Below are positions 37,001 through 50,041 of a stretch of 64,000 nucleotides of DNA, one piece after another. The stretch is from Asterias amurensis (taxonomy: Eukaryota > Echinodermata > Asteroidea > Forcipulatida > Asteriidae). The notes beneath the pieces were generated by a model, which was not told the origin of the DNA, searched no databases, and was given only the letters and a program-made list of their open reading frames with translations. The stretch's first letter is position 1, and the number at the start of each line of letters is the position of its first letter. The stretch covers positions 19,062,450 to 19,126,449 of the forward strand of contig NC_092648.1 of NCBI RefSeq assembly GCF_032118995.1. Direction: 5' to 3'. The position numbers were made by a program, and so were the translations under genes.

Positions 37001-40000
37001 TTCTGCAGCTGATCAGAACATGCACAGTGGACGCATCCAACTTGTGATCTGTATGTCCAAACATTTTTAACTATAAAAGAAAGATCTCCACTTGCTCAGT
37101 ACATAATGAAGTAAAATTTCAATCGCTTTCTCAAACAAAAACGCTTACCACAGCGACGGCATCAGATGCAAGTAACTCTTGAGGTGTCATTGCGGTGAAG
37201 TAGGCAACATTGGCAAAAACGTAAAATATTGTCACTATCGTCATGGTAATATAAATAGCACGGGGTAGATTTCTGCACATGAATTGAAACAAAAAAAGTT
37301 GAAATTTAATAAAATTCAAAGAAACAAGGTAATTTTAATTATGTTGGTGTAATGTTGAGTGGATGATATCGAACAAATAGACAAAGCCTGGTGAGATCTT
37401 AACTCATGTGTCAATACAAACCATGTAGATTTTATTCAGTGCTTTAAAATGATTGGAAAAGGAGCACTAGGCTGGAAATTCTTGGTTCAGACCTTGAATT
37501 ACACAACAGTCACAAATGTTTCCCATATTGTCCGCTACGTCTTGCATGAATTTAAACACAGTGCGCATGGACCATTCCCACCATTTAGAGGGTCAATTTC
37601 TTTGCATATATTTTGACTCCCATTATTATGGAGAGGATAGGCATTAAGCTTGGGCGATATCATGATATTATCGAATATCGCGATATTAATTTGGAAACGA
37701 TTTCGATATCGGATGGATTTGGTTGTAATCGAAACTGCGATATATCGTGATATCGATTAAATATCGAAATGTATTTGCTAGCTGAGACATCTTGCACCCC
37801 ATAGGTTTGGAGTAAAACCAGAAGAATAGGTCATAAGAACACCTCTCTTATGCTATGACTGTCTCTTCTACAACTTTCACTTGGAGTTTGAAGACTGATG
37901 ATGTCAAATTTAATTAATCGCGAATATCCCAATGTATTGTCGGCGATATATCGTGAATAAAATAAATCGATATCGCCCAAGCTTAATAGGCATGTGTGAA
38001 ATAATACAAGATTCTTGTATAGCACTTTATCATAACTGATGAGCATCTCATAGCACACAGATGTGTTGCCTAATCACTTACTTATATGGATTCTTTAGTT
38101 CCTCAACAACATTGTTCAAGTTATACCTGTAGCATGGAAGAGTAAATGAAACAACACAAACTAATTAATGGCAATTCACCAAACCAATGGAAGAACAATT
38201 ATCAACAGCAGCTCTCCCTTAGTGTGGTCCACTGAAAAAATGCTATTCACTTTTAACTTTTGCATTCCACTTTTGAATGTCCAGTGGTAAAGTTGGGTAG
38301 TTTAGTTTTGGAAAGCATACCCATCAAATGTAAAGTTCTGGACTAGTAAAAAGCTGGTTGACTATAATGACATAACAAGGTTAATACTGAAACTGGTCCT
38401 GCTTGCTTATCACTGAAAACGTTATGGGCAAACTTTGATCAGCGATGGTTTCAGGTGAATCCCAAGCTATAACTAACAAATAAAAACATTCATTCAAACA
38501 CATTCAACACACTCATTGTTGGGGTACCCGCTGCCAAAACATAGGATTCGAACTGCCTCTAGCCACCGGGCAACCTTGGTAGTCTAGTTGGTAAGACACT
38601 GCTCTAGAATTGCAAGGGTCGTGGGTTCGAATCCCACCCGAGTAACATGCCTGTGATATTTGTTCACAGGACTTGCGAAAGTACTGAGTATACAGTGCTA
38701 ACACACATCGATGTATTGGTAAAAAAAAAAAATTAACATTCATTCATGTACATATAAATGGTCAAGGAAGGTATTGGCTATCATACATGAGGTCAATCTC
38801 ATTAAAAAAAACTTGATTAATTAACACCCAACTTACCAGCCTGCATATGAGAAAAGGCCAGAGTATAAGGCATTTCCAAGGCCACCGTATGTTGTCCCTT
38901 CAAATGAATTCTCAAAACTGGTTGTATCACCTGCAATAAATAGACACACAAACATGCCTCTTTAATAGCAACACAGGTTAGCAGCCGTTATTTAGTGCAG
39001 GGACTAGACCTATTATTACACCTTAGTTTTGGCCTTTGTGCCCTTCAAAACTTGCTCAAAGACTTTAAGATTTTCCCAATTCCAGGCCAGAAATGTACAG
39101 CACTATTCTTTGCCACTCAAAAAAGATTTCTGTGAAGTTGCCCATCTGAGTCAGGGCTCAAATTTGGGAGAAAAATAATCAACAAGAACGCAGGATTTCT
39201 AACTCAAAATGTTTACTGTACAATACCAGAATCAAAACAAGAATGAACAACCTCCTGACACTGCTATAGTTTAAAGCCATTGGACCCTTTCGGTAAACAG
39301 TGTTGTCCAAGGCCCACACTTTGTGTACCACAACTTCTATATCAAATAACAAACCTGTGAAAATTTAGGCTCAATCGGTCATCGGAGTCGGGAGAAAATA
39401 ACGGGGAAAACCCACCCTTGTTTCCGCGCGTTTCGCCGTGTCATGACATGTGCTTAAAATAAATCCATAATAACGAGAATTTTTATTGTTTTGCTGTTTT
39501 CTCAAAAAGTAAAGCATTTCATGGAATAATATTTCAAGAGAAGTCTTTCATCATTGCCTTCTGTAAACCCTGTAAGTTATTTGTAAATCTGTGAACTTTT
39601 ATTTTTGTTCTGAACCGAAAGGGTCCAATGGCTTTAACATGCATAATGTTTTTGTTTGAACTATATAAAGCTTTTAGGAAAACATGTTACAAGAGAAGAT
39701 TTCTCTTATCTGTCTTTTGGAATATTATGTATACTTCATTACTCAATCAAATCAGACTCAAAGTCAACACTTGTGCATAAATATTTTGTTTTTGTTCATA
39801 ATATTACACAGTGAGGTATTTTTTATTCAATGAAATACACATGACCGCCAGACCTGTCCAATCATAAGTTAACTGGCCATCAACACTAAAACCATTGGCC
39901 TTAGGCCCGCAGTCCAGTGTATAATTCGAGCCATGTGAATGAAATGTCCTTATTTTACCTCTGAATATCTGCACTGCACCCATGACAATGATGATTGTCA

Positions 40001-43000
40001 GTGCCAGCATCTTGAACACGGTGAAGACGTTTTGCACGGCAGTCGTCAAGCGTACACTGAAGATGTTGAAGAAACCGCACAACACTACATGGAAACCAGA
40101 ATGTCCAATTTAGGATTTAAATCCCGATATGTGACCTGCTCCAATAAAAATTGGCATAAAGTCGAAAATGTTATTACAAGGAAGGGAACAGTTGAGCTCT
40201 TTAACCCATTTCAAAAAACACTCGACTTTTAAAAACCTTTTCCCTATATACAGACGCAGTCCAACAATATGAACACTGAGGGCGCACTTGGGTTCCCTAC
40301 ATTTGTATCATTTGTTCTTTCTAACTTTTTGTTCTCTCCTTTGAACCTCTCAGAGACTTTGTACACAAAATTCCTTGTTGAGCACCCCAGTCATTAAAGA
40401 ATTCCCCTATGGAGACCCTTTGTGTTTCCCTTTTCCTGTTTTCATCTCGTTCTCCTTAAAGGTAGTGAATATGAAATCATCCTCTCAGGGCCATCTTTAA
40501 CTTGGGTCTGAATAGTGGGATCATGATGCATGTGTCCTTAAGTAAGGCATTCTAACACCCTTCGCCCTCAGATAAATCTTACATCAACCTCTATGGCTAC
40601 TCTAAGGTTTGATACTTCACTGAGGCAACAAAGACAATTACCTCCATGCCCCATGGTCATTGCCTTGGTGCCCTTGAAATGATCCAGTAGATATTTACAA
40701 TTTCCTCATAGGGTGGTGCCCTAATCAAGTAAAAAATGTGTTGGTGCCCTTGCCCTTTAAAGGGCACCAAGGCCTGTACTCTACCTCTAAGCCTCTACTC
40801 CTAACATTCACGGTGCAATATACTCACACACTGAGTTCAAGGCAAGTAGCTGAATGGCAATGATCGGTGGTTCGCAATCCGCAGACGGGAAAAATGGCTG
40901 CACGGCATAACGCCCGAATGTGATCGCCACCACTGCACAAGAGGCTGGCACTTGCATAATAAGTGACACCCACAAAAACAGGAACGCAGCGAATTCACCG
41001 TAGATCTCTCTGAGATAGAAGTAGAACCCCCCAGACGATGGGAACATGGTGCCCAGTTCGGCGAAGCAGAGGGCACCCAGGAGAGAGATGATACCCGCTA
41101 GTACCCATACTATCACGGTCATTCCCACAGAGCTAACACCCAGCAGAACACCTGTTAACGAGGACAAAGGGAGGAAGCAATAGGTTAACAATACTCAAAC
41201 ATTGGTTTCATTCACTAAAACTCTACTAAGAATTCCAGTGCATCAGCTGTTGTTTCATTTTCATCCACCCTGCTGTCCCCTTATGGAACAGTCTTTGGGC
41301 AGGTCTTTATAGTCGGACGCGCAATGGACATTTTGACGTGCAATCATAAAAATCAGTTTATAGTCATCGCTGAAGCATATAAACTTTTTAAGATCGTCGC
41401 GTCAAGATTTCCATCACAAAACCATCACGCGACCGACTCTTACCCAGCCTTTCCAGTCTCTGTTGTTGGCAACATGACTGGGGAAGGGATTTAGTCCTTC
41501 ACGTGTGCATGAACACCTTCTTCTTCAATACATAAACCAGCAGAGTGTTTCCTGGGTACCATACATAAACCAGCAGAGTGTTTCCTGGGTACCATACACC
41601 TTTGTTTTCTGTTGTCTAGCAACTCTTGAGTTGCTGGGAATTATTTGATAAGCCAATCAGAGCGTTGAAACCCATTTCATTAGCCAATCACAATGTTTCT
41701 TTTAAGCTTTCAATCTGATTCTTATTTTAATTCTGTTCGTTGACCTTGTTAATGTCTGTTGGGCTATTGTTTACATTCACTCACTATTATATTTAAAAAA
41801 CAAAAACAAAAACAAGATCTTGGTTTTTGTTGTCAACAAGTTGATTTTCAATGGCTGGAGATTTACAGTTCCAATCTAACCTTTTTTCTTATAAATTGTG
41901 AGATGAGTTCAGAGAAATGTGATTTATTGCTTGATGAAAAAGTGTTCATGTGAGCATTGTTTTGAGACTTGGTATGATTGTGAAAGTTAGACTTTTCTTG
42001 ACAAACCTTTAGGGGATACAAAAATCCCGGACCCGATGATGGTGCCAACATTGATGGCTACTCCACTCAGCAAGGTTATCTGACGCTGTAATTTGACTGT
42101 GCTGCCATCTTCTGAATTACTCAACTGCAAAAAACAAATAGTAATAAATAATGATGAATCTATAAATGCAAAGAAATTTGAGCAATGGTGACAAAAATTG
42201 ATGAAAACTTCATCATAACATAATCTTTTCATAGGCTAGATGCTGACTTTTTCAAATGTCAATTTGATTGGAGTTATTTTTAAATACTATAAGGATGGGA
42301 CATGTATTTGCTCAGTTAAAGAAAATAACAATTTTTAGTTTCAAGTCAATTTGCATTAAATTTGCATCCCATAAAAAGCATGACTGCAGGTTTACTGTAG
42401 CAATGCGTTACAATGGTCCCACACTAAAACATGAAACTAACTTTTTGTTCATCGTTTTTTTAATTTTTTGTGTGTGTTGATTGTTTAAATTTTTAACTTT
42501 GTAAATAAGAATTTAGTCAGACTTTGGGTTGTTTTATAATACAAATAAACAAACCACATTATCTTGATCTAAACATGTACTGGGTACTAGGTAACAATGT
42601 AATTTAAAGGGTTTCCGAGGAATTCATATCTCCAAAATACAGGACACATAATATCATTTGTAGCCCAACCATTGGAACAATTTGAGGCACAGCTTCATTG
42701 GTATACAGTTAAACCACATGTTTCCCAAGGTTTTGTTGGTTTAGCCCACAGATTATTAGCCAAGCCAGGCCCACACTGAGTGGTAGATACAGGGGGCATG
42801 ATCTGTGAAGCCACCCTGTGCTGAAATCAATTCAACATCTGCTTAATTTAGTCAGGTCAATTGGATCCGAATTGTACTGAATCTTCTGTCCACTCCGTTT
42901 GTGGAATCTGATATGAATTAAATCAGACTTGCCGAACTTTAACTTATGGAACATCCCAAAACAGAACAGAAATTTGATAAGGCACGGGACAATAGCAAAT

Positions 43001-44171
43001 TGTTATCATGACAAAAGGTACAGTTGTCCTTGCCTAAGGTTTTTGTTACAAATCACTGGGCTTTATGTTTATGTTTTGGATCTTGTTGCATTTTCCAGAG
43101 TAAGATGCCTGGACAGGCTGTCTACAGGTCACTGTGTGTTACCTGAAAATGAAAAGGTGTTTAAATTGTTTATGTTGATCGAACACTATTTGAAGACATC
43201 AGATATTAAAAACCACTCAATTTTAATTTGAAAGTGTTCAAATTAGATAGAGTGGTTTTTAATAACTTTTAACTTGTTCCATGTTGAGCATACAACTGCA
43301 CAACTGGCTAAAAAGAACATAAAATCTATAAACAATGAAAAGACTTTGAATTTATTTTTCAAAGCAATCACATTACCTATAACTTGAGCCTAATAAAAAC
43401 CTTAGAGAAATTTTGTTTAAATCCTTTAATTAGGCCTAACAATCAATCAGTCATTGAAGTTCAAAAAGTCTGTGTTTTTCAAGAATTTTTTCTATGGACA
43501 AATTTTGACAGATGATTCTTTTTCAAAACATCAGACATAGCATCTAAAAATCAGACTTTGACTGAACTACACCCCATCCGGGGAATAATATTTCACACAA
43601 GCTTTTCTTTAAAAACGAAAGGGTAATTATAGGCAGGGCATGGTGAGGTATCAATATATATTTGGTTTGCAGTAACACCATGTGTGTATCTACTTGCCAA
43701 GTAGAGTTTGTTCTAGAGGTCTTGCTTTATTCTCCTGATGATGACTAGAGCAAGCTAGTCGAAATGTTGAGACCAATTTCAAGAACCGACTCCGCAGTAG
43801 TACAGTTAATTATGATCCTTTAAGCTAAAGTAGTATAGTAGTCCCAGCGGCCTATTTCTATACCATCCGCCCAGGTAATATAGTTAATACGCAGTACTTT
43901 TCAGAACTTAGAAGTCTCCCGAACACCCAAACAATCTACTCAGCGGTAGAAGAATAAAACAAGACAGTTGTCTAGAACAAACTCTACCCCGCAAGTAGAT
44001 ACACACATGGTGTTACCGCAAACCAAATATATAAAAGGCAAATTATTGAGTATAAAATCAACTTACGAGTAATTCCTTATCATCTTGTCCAATATCAATT
44101 TCATCGGAATCAGACAGGTCTTCCAATCCTATCTCTGAAATGTGTCCTTCCGACAACATGTTCGAAGACAT
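28037..44171 (-). CDS. SLC7A8-like: Heteromeric amino acid transporter light chain (LAT2/Asc-1-like)
   Basis: It is a 12-segment plasma membrane exchanger of neutral amino acids that works disulfide-linked to an SLC3 heavy chain. Exons: 44171-44067, 42124-42007, 41151-40828, 40084-39959, 38930-38837, 38126-38082, 37272-37149, then one of four alternatives (36200-36097, 35597-35494, 34291-34188, 33273-33170), 30472-30376, 29573-29424, 28913-28736, 28098-28037. Phases agree at every junction; each isoform has 508 codons. Seen: GSGIF of unwound TM1 at 66-70; [14 protein letters not shown]; conserved Cys167 in SADCEPP, the heavy-chain disulfide position; [46 protein letters not shown]; tail [10 protein letters not shown]. 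The TM8 and [13 protein letters not shown] regions resemble LAT2 and Asc-1 more than xCT, y+LAT or b(0,+)AT (from memory). Exact substrate range cannot be read from sequence. Confidence 0.95.
28205..28720. repeat. Minisatellite in the last SLC7 intron
   Basis: Diverged units of roughly 26-30 nt built on TTTCCTCAAATCTCA and AATTCTGTATC. It keeps a long open frame on the plus strand because stops are absent from the unit, but codon-level features of a protein are missing. It almost fills the intron between 28736 and 28098. Confidence 0.9.
28980..29250 (-). mobile_element. SINE family A, rearranged copy
   Basis: Minus-strand B-box-like GGTTCAAATCCCACC (complement of 28998-29015) and CTAGTGATAAGACATCTGC mark the head. 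TGTACGCTGAAAACTTTCCC and related pieces further right are tail-like. It lies in an SLC7 intron. Confidence 0.6.
30020..30360. repeat. Dispersed repeat, related to 46620-46870
   Basis: AAATCATCATTTGCTAC, CATTCAGTGTGTACAAA and a following TTCC...AATATTT block recur at 46635-46720. The type is not recognised. It lies in an SLC7 intron. Confidence 0.55.
30611..30971 (+). mobile_element. TTAA MITE family 2, copy 2
   Basis: TTAA-AGCCAATGGACCCTTTC at the left, GAAAGGGTCCAATGGCT-TTAA at the right. TTAA flanks and long terminal inverted repeats match copies at 14609 and 39271. It lies in the SLC7 intron downstream of TM8 exon D. Confidence 0.88.
30972..33169. other. SLC7 intron, nothing recognised
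   Basis: AT-rich intronic DNA between TM8 exon D and the next constitutive exon. I searched for a fifth TM8 copy by its conserved SNNG and MST segments and found none. Confidence 0.6.
33170..33273 (-). CDS. SLC7A8-like: SLC7 alternative TM8 exon D
   Basis: 104 nt with TTCAG acceptor and CTAG/GTAATT donor. It encodes [20 protein letters not shown] then [15 protein letters not shown]. It is the most diverged copy: Cys in AWCMP, Phe in PVFVAM, and LLGLSR. Its STFGS..GSL motif is closest to vertebrate LATs, so it could be the ancestral-like copy. Confidence 0.93.
34188..34291 (-). CDS. SLC7A8-like: SLC7 alternative TM8 exon C
   Basis: 104 nt with TTAG acceptor and CAAG/GTATAC donor. It encodes [20 protein letters not shown] then [15 protein letters not shown]. 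Gly at the LAT1 Ser342 position. Its upstream intron shares a block of about 220 bp with the intron upstream of exon D. Confidence 0.93.
35494..35597 (-). CDS. SLC7A8-like: SLC7 alternative TM8 exon B
   Basis: 104 nt with TTAG acceptor and CAAG/GTATAT donor. It encodes [20 protein letters not shown] then [15 protein letters not shown]. Same phases as A, C and D. Ser at the LAT1 Ser342 position; Leu replaces Phe in the STFG motif. Confidence 0.93.
35690..35840 (+). mobile_element. tRNA-derived SINE, family B
   Basis: B box GGTTCGAATCCCACC followed by ATGTGGATCGGGTTTT and CCACATCTAAAACTGAC. The A box is diverged. It is inserted in the intron between TM8 exons A and B, antisense to the gene. 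Confidence 0.7.
36097..36200 (-). CDS. SLC7A8-like: SLC7 alternative TM8 exon A
   Basis: 104 nt, AG acceptor at 36202-36201 and CAAG/GTATAA donor. It is phase-compatible with the exon ending at 37149 and the one starting at 30472. It encodes residues 313-347, [20 protein letters not shown] then [15 protein letters not shown]. Nearest to exon B (29 of 35 residues). It has Asn at the position aligned with LAT1 Ser342. Confidence 0.93.
37644..37986. mobile_element. MITE with GGGCGATATC termini, TTAA-flanked
   Basis: Ends TTAAGCTTGGGCGATATC and its exact complement GATATCGCCCAAGCTTAA. The interior is rich in ATCG/ATATCG and has no coding capacity. It lies in the SLC7 intron between 38082 and 37272. 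Confidence 0.88.
38545..38735 (+). mobile_element. tRNA-derived SINE, family A (good copy)
   Basis: A box TAGTCTAGTTGGTAAGACAC, B box GGGTTCGAATCCCACCCGAG, body TGCCTGTGATATTTGTTCAC, then AGTATACAGTGCTAACACAC and an A-rich tail. It is antisense in an SLC7 intron. Confidence 0.85.
39271..39637 (+). mobile_element. TTAA MITE family 2, copy 3
   Basis: TTAA-AGCCATTGGACCCTTTC to GAAAGGGTCCAATGGCT-TTAA, with TTAA on both sides and an interior nearly identical to the copy at 30611. High similarity suggests recent activity. Confidence 0.88.
40640..40790. repeat. Dispersed repeat related to 52240-52350
   Basis: TTACCTCCATGCCCC, GGTCATTGCCTTGGTGCCCTT and TTACAATTTCCTC match TTGCCTCCGTGCCCC, GGTCATTGCCTCGGTGCCCTT and GTAATTTCCTTG near 52250. 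Fragments with GGCACCAAGGCC appear elsewhere. Class unknown. Confidence 0.6.
41530..41600. repeat. 34-bp direct duplication
   Basis: ATAAACCAGCAGAGTGTTTC with CTGGGTACCATAC occurs twice in tandem without mismatch, so it is young. Intronic. Confidence 0.85.
43644..44034. mobile_element. Foldback element with about 70-bp inverted ends
   Basis: The left arm starts GAGGTATCAATATATATTTG and includes TTTGCAGTAACACCATGTGT and GTAGAGTTTGTTCTAGA. The right arm carries their complements in mirror order (TCTAGAACAAACTCTAC, ACACATGGTGTTACCGCAAA). It ends about 30 bp from the donor of SLC7 exon 1. Confidence 0.82.
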
Positions 44172-47100
44172 TGGAAAAGGCAAAAGACTCGATCCAAAAA
44201 CAATGACATGTGACCAGTTTGTTTTGTTTTTGTTTACGTTTTGGGGGAAGGGGGTGACGTAACTAAGTACTGGTGAATTTCCAGAGAGTACATTGATTTG
44301 TTTGTTGTGTTGTGGGTTTATCTTTATCTCAACCGCAAATAATTTTTGGGACCTGGGCAGGGGAATCCAGGACTAGGAGAGAGAAAAAAATTAAAATGTA
44401 AAATTTCTCAATTGTCCAAAAGCTTTCAACTTGAAAGATATTTAGTCGTTCGCCCCATCCAATATTCAAATCAACATTTCATAACTCCATGCAATAACTG
44501 AACACTGCCCATGCTGGCCGACACTGCCATTGACAGTAGAGTATAGTGCACTGTCCTGTATGCAGCATATCCGTACAAATACAGTCAATGTGATTGTCTA
44601 TTTTGCCACGTTTTAAAATGAAAGAGTCCTTGACCGTGCAATGCATGCACCGGTAAAGAATCGAAAGGTCCCACCATACATACGTCAACATTTAAAAAAA
44701 TCGTCTGGAGTTCAAAGCAAAGTCGGCAGTGAAATACCAACTAGTAGAAATCCACCAACACGGCGGCACTAAACTGACAGTGACATGATACGAAGGGCAT
44801 TCCCCACGATCGCTTTATTTTGTGAATTGTAAAACATCATAATCAGAATAGTCAGCATCCGCGTGGGTTTGCTACATATTTTTCGCATTGGAAATTAGGG
44901 TACAAGACGATGGGTTGAAACGTGTGATTGGTTGAACGAGAGAGGGCGTGTTTTCCCTGATGAAGCAGTTTAATGCCACACTAATGTGAAGCACTCCATA
45001 AAAGTGTTTCAAATATTAGTTTCAACTTGTGAACGGCCATCGACTGAACTGAAAATAGTTCGAGTTATTTTTAATTCCTCTGAAATTTAAATTATTGAAG
45101 GTGAAAATTATTACACGCATCGTCACTTTTTAAAGGAAATCTTGAGGACGGTGACAAGTGAAAAAATTGATAAGTTCAAACTCAACTTATTTTAGTACAA
45201 ATAACTTGTTCGCGTGTCCATTTTCCTACATGTTGAAACACTTATTGGGTGGTTTCAGTTAGGCCTATAGTATGGCTTCCAACCCCGCTCGAACAATGTA
45301 GATGCAAAAACTAATCTTGTCAGGAAGAAGGCTTTTTCCATTGTGGTACTATAGGCGGTCTACACTCCCTGTAGATTAGGCCTACATGGCTACTTAAAAT
45401 AACCACAGTTAGCCCATAGTAAACTTTAGCATCGCTAAGTTCAAGCAACTTTCAACCGCATGTAGGACTACCCCAGAAACGCATTCCTACCTCCATGGTT
45501 CAAGCAACTGTCAACCGCATGAACGCCAGAAGCGCGGGAATAACGCCCGTGAAGTTCACATTTTTGCATAATGCATATAAGCTCTGAGACCGTCGTGCAG
45601 TGATCTAAATTTCATTCAAACTAGGCCCTAGGTCGTTTCTTAAAGCACAGTTTTAAACAATTTGCACAAAAAAACACAAAGCGAAGACCTAAGGTAATGA
45701 TACCCATGCCGATTGCAGAGTCACTTTTTAGTCATAACAGCCACTGCACGTTTTACTGAATTTCAAAAGGGTGTCGGGGTCGCGCCGAAGAAAGAAAGCA
45801 GATCTCAGTGTATCAGCGCAACTGTGATCAAACAAAAGCAGTCTGGAATTTCCCACAGTCTCGGACTATAGCAATTATAGCAGCAAACCGAATAGTATGG
45901 ACCTACTATGTGTAATTTCCTGTCTATAAAGTAGAAATGATAGGAAATTGCTCTGTGACTTAATTTCCTGAAACGGTTGAGCTACCGAGGTGACCAAACA
46001 GTCAAGATGCTCCGGTGGGGGTAAAGCAAAGGTGACCTGGGCACTTTTGGGAACCTCTTCAATTTGGTTCAATGAATTGCAAAAATCCTAGATACTTTTG
46101 TGATTAAAACCATTGGATGACGTCCATGGTCAAACATAAACGCGTTGGCAAAGCGATTCCGGAACGTGGAGCCTATTTTAAGTATTTTCTCCCATTTCAA
46201 GTGGCACAACTTTTCATGGTTCGGAGGCATCATTTCATTATTTTTAATGACAATATCTCTCACTAACTCCAAATCAGTTGAAATATCTCACACTACATCT
46301 TTAAATATAAAGAATTAAACGCAAATCAAATCACACTCGACACGGTCTAATGACTTTTTTATTGCTTTTTTGTGATCGTTCTTCCAATCACGTAATCTTG
46401 TTTGCACAAACCTCATAAAGGTTTGTCGGTCTTTACATTATTGAGCGAGCGTGAAAATGAAGCTTGAAACACTATTTTAATACAGCCCTTTATTAACCTA
46501 TCACATAATAACTGGTTGTTTTACCTCACTGTTGACAAACATGCTTGAACATGAATTTTGAGTTATCAAAGTAACAGACTTTCCTTGGTAACAGAGCAAA
46601 TTGCTTCACAAAATGTACCATCAGTCACATACTCGAAAAATCATCATTTGCTACCCAATATTTATTAGCATTCAGTGTGTACAAACAATTTCCAGTCCAA
46701 ATATTTCGCTCTGAAAATTGCAGGACGGCCGGAACCACTCCCTGTATATCAACTCTTTTCCGAACGCTTCCAGATTTGTGATAAGTAATTTCAAAGCCCG
46801 TTTTGACATCCAAATAAAAAAGTTTGCTTATTATAGCTTTTACCGAACTGACTTTGTTCAATAATTCTCACATTCCACAGTTCAGGTTTTGTACATATAT
46901 GTTGTTCTTATTAGTTGTGGGATATAACAATTCTAGGAAACTTGTCTACATAAACTCCCCCGAAGCAGAAAAAAAAAATAGTATATATATTGATAACAGC
47001 ATTGAGCATCAACAGGAGGCCTGCGGCGACAATGATCCGCACAACAATAAGAAAACTCCTTTCCTTTTTACTAATAGTTGCACCACAGTCCGGATAGTTT

Positions 47101-50041
47101 GTTGCCCCGTATGTTGAAGTATGCCCTTCGCCAACCTGTTGACTTCAGTCCATAATCAGAAACCCATCTAATTATTGTCTGTATAGGAATACAATGGTTT
47201 CACATGGGTCAAACTTGACCTTTATCCGGCTATTCAAACAATGGCGATAAACAATACTTTTACAGCCGAGGGGTATATTATACTATGTGGAAATATTATG
47301 TGTATATTACTAACTGGACTGCTCAGCAAACACTTTTAAAAAAACATGAGTACAAACTAATTTGCTTTTAACTTGGGCTCGCGTTCAGCCTATATTAAAT
47401 GGACCGCTTGAATAAAAAGCCTGCACACAAGTATTTTTAGGCGGCCAACATTAATAAGGACTCTTGCATCAGTGCATCACGGTACACCAACGTTACTTCA
47501 GTTATAAGGACATTGAAACTGTGCATTGTCCTTCCTCCATAAAGGCATGAGAAGATGTAATTTCATGAGCACGTACGGCCGCAGATAAATTACCCAGCAA
47601 CAGGGTTCGGTAATTGTTACAAATTTAGCGCTTGTGTGATAGAAAGTACTCCTTGCACACATAAGCAAAATATAAACAGTTATAAAAGTTCACAACTTAT
47701 AATGTTGGCACAGCAAAGTCCCACATACCAGTAGGGCTACATTAACTTTTTCAGAGACATGTTACTATGTGTATAATGTGCAATTAACTTAAACGCATTT
47801 CATTGCATGTTAAATATTATCCGTATTGTATAATAACAAAACAGCAAAATCAGGAATTCCTTACGCTTCGACCATTTTGCCTAAACCAATGTCCTTACAT
47901 GGTCATTCCATGGAGATCATCCTACCTCCACGGTCCTCTTACCTTGGTTATTGTTTATTAGCATTTCATGTAAATGGTCAGGGTGTAAATGGTGATGGTG
48001 CAAGATATCAAACTGATAATCGGGCTCATTTTCTTATCATTATAAGCCATATTTGAACTGCCGAAGGCAAACACGTAACTGGTGGGTGTGTGAACCACGT
48101 GGGGTTCCATTTTCCCCGCCTTCCCCACGCCCTGGGTCACAAAAGGAGGGAAAACCACGGAGGAAGAAAGGAGGAAAATACTATAACTTCGCTAAATCCC
48201 AATGTCCGGGCTATTAAATCACAAGGGATTTAGTGGCGAATTCTTTGCATATTAATTTTGACGTGAACATTGTGTCACCCTGTGTGGTTACGTAAAACTT
48301 GAGTGGAATCTTCAGCAGCTGGTTGTAAAAGAAAATCAGACCATCTGTGAGGTTCATTGTTTTTAGCGAATGATTGACACAATGAGATATAGCCCCCCCC
48401 CCCCCCCCCCCCGATGATAAACTACTTTATCACTGTGGATTATAATATTAAAAGGGCATACAACAGTTCGAATGAAAACATTAAAAGTTAAACAACAATG
48501 GTTTAAGGACGCTATTTACCTTTTTTGTTGATGCAACATTAATACTATTGATATTTTTGTTATGATTTTCACCATCTTGGATTTTGTTGATGCACCATTA
48601 TACATTAATATTAATAACACACAATGATTAAACATAAATTATTTTATTACTTGTTATCAACAAGTTTCGTTAATTTTCTTCCATTTTCATTGCCATCTAG
48701 TTGTCTTCCTTTAGACAAATGTTTATGAAGATTCTTTGAAAAAAAAAATGACAATGATCGTGGTCAAATAAACTATTGTAACGGCACATACGATGAGATC
48801 GGGATCATGGAGTTCACATCGAAGTTGCAAAAGTGTTTCGAATATTTTGTGGGCCTAAACAATAAAAAATTAAAGGTACAACTTGGCAAGGACCTAAATA
48901 TATGTTTTCAGTTGACGGGTTCTGACTGGTTGTTGAAAAATCAAAACAAAAGAGTATGGAAGGGGGGTCATGTCAATAATGTATGGTTAAAACTTATTAG
49001 AGATTTTGTGGAATTGGGCCTATAAGGGTTTTTTTTATAACATCCAGTAAAGAATACATTGGTGTTCGTTATGATCTATTCCTTGCTCATCATGGTATGA
49101 CGTGTCCTACTTGAAGCTGTGTACTCATTGTGTGCTTGGAATCTTAGGAATTCCTTAGATAATTTTCGGTAGGCCTACGAGAGAATGGAGGTAGACCCTC
49201 TTTGCTCTATCTACCACTGAGCCGTGTATAAATGAACAAATTGAGGACCCTTTTAAGCATGGGATACACTCCTGGCATAATAATGTGAACAGAATCTATT
49301 ACGCAATCTACATAGGCCTATCAATACACTTATCAAGTGACCATGCATTAAAAACTCATGACCTATTTTGAAGGGCATAAATATTGATTCGGACAACATT
49401 TTGCCAATAGTAAAACGCTGCAATTTAATGTAGAGGGGTCTACAGTTATTATACCAGCAGCCTACCAGCCAATATAAGAAGCACTTTACTCGGTTTACTC
49501 ATGGGTGAATTGTTATTTCTACATCTGGAGGGAGGATGGTTTGCTCGAATGGTACCATGCGGTTCAAATGAAAGTCTTGCAATTAATTTTAGAACTGGCC
49601 CTAGCCTATGTGGACTCCTCCGGACGGTAACGATGTCGTCCTAACACAGGGCTACCTTGCTCTTTGACTAAACTAAACTGACCAACGAAAAGGGGCATCC
49701 TCCCACCCCTCAGCTCGATAATTAAGTCGTGTGTAAGGGGATGACAAAACCTTTTTGGTGCCCCATTTATATCAGCATATCTTTCCAGGCCATCCACGCA
49801 CTAACCTAACAGCCGTCGTGGGTAGATATCGACCTACGACCGTCCAGTCATGGAGAAACCTCCACGGTTAGACGGTCGATTGATGCTGGGCCCTTTTATG
49901 TACCTTGGCCCAAGGTTAACCCCCTACCAGAAACAGGTGCAAACCCGATAATCTACAAGTACAACTCAGTGCAAAATACTTCTCCATTATTGAAAATACA
50001 AATACATTCGTGTGAGATAACCTCTATGGTGTGTGACCTAC
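44172..50041. other. 5' region of SLC7, no exon recognised
   Basis: It separates the two candidate first exons. It contains a repeat related to 30020-30360 at about 46620-46870 and a 22-nt poly-C run at about 48391-48412. No other supported feature was seen; the short open frames lack splice context. Confidence 0.55.

Noticed and set aside
39804..39958. Continuation of the SLC7 exon beyond 39959 as open frame
   Set aside because: A GTAAAA donor at 39958 and the phase-matched exon at 38930 show the real exon ends at 39959. The extension lies in a dispersed repeat (GTCCAGTGT block also near 59655).
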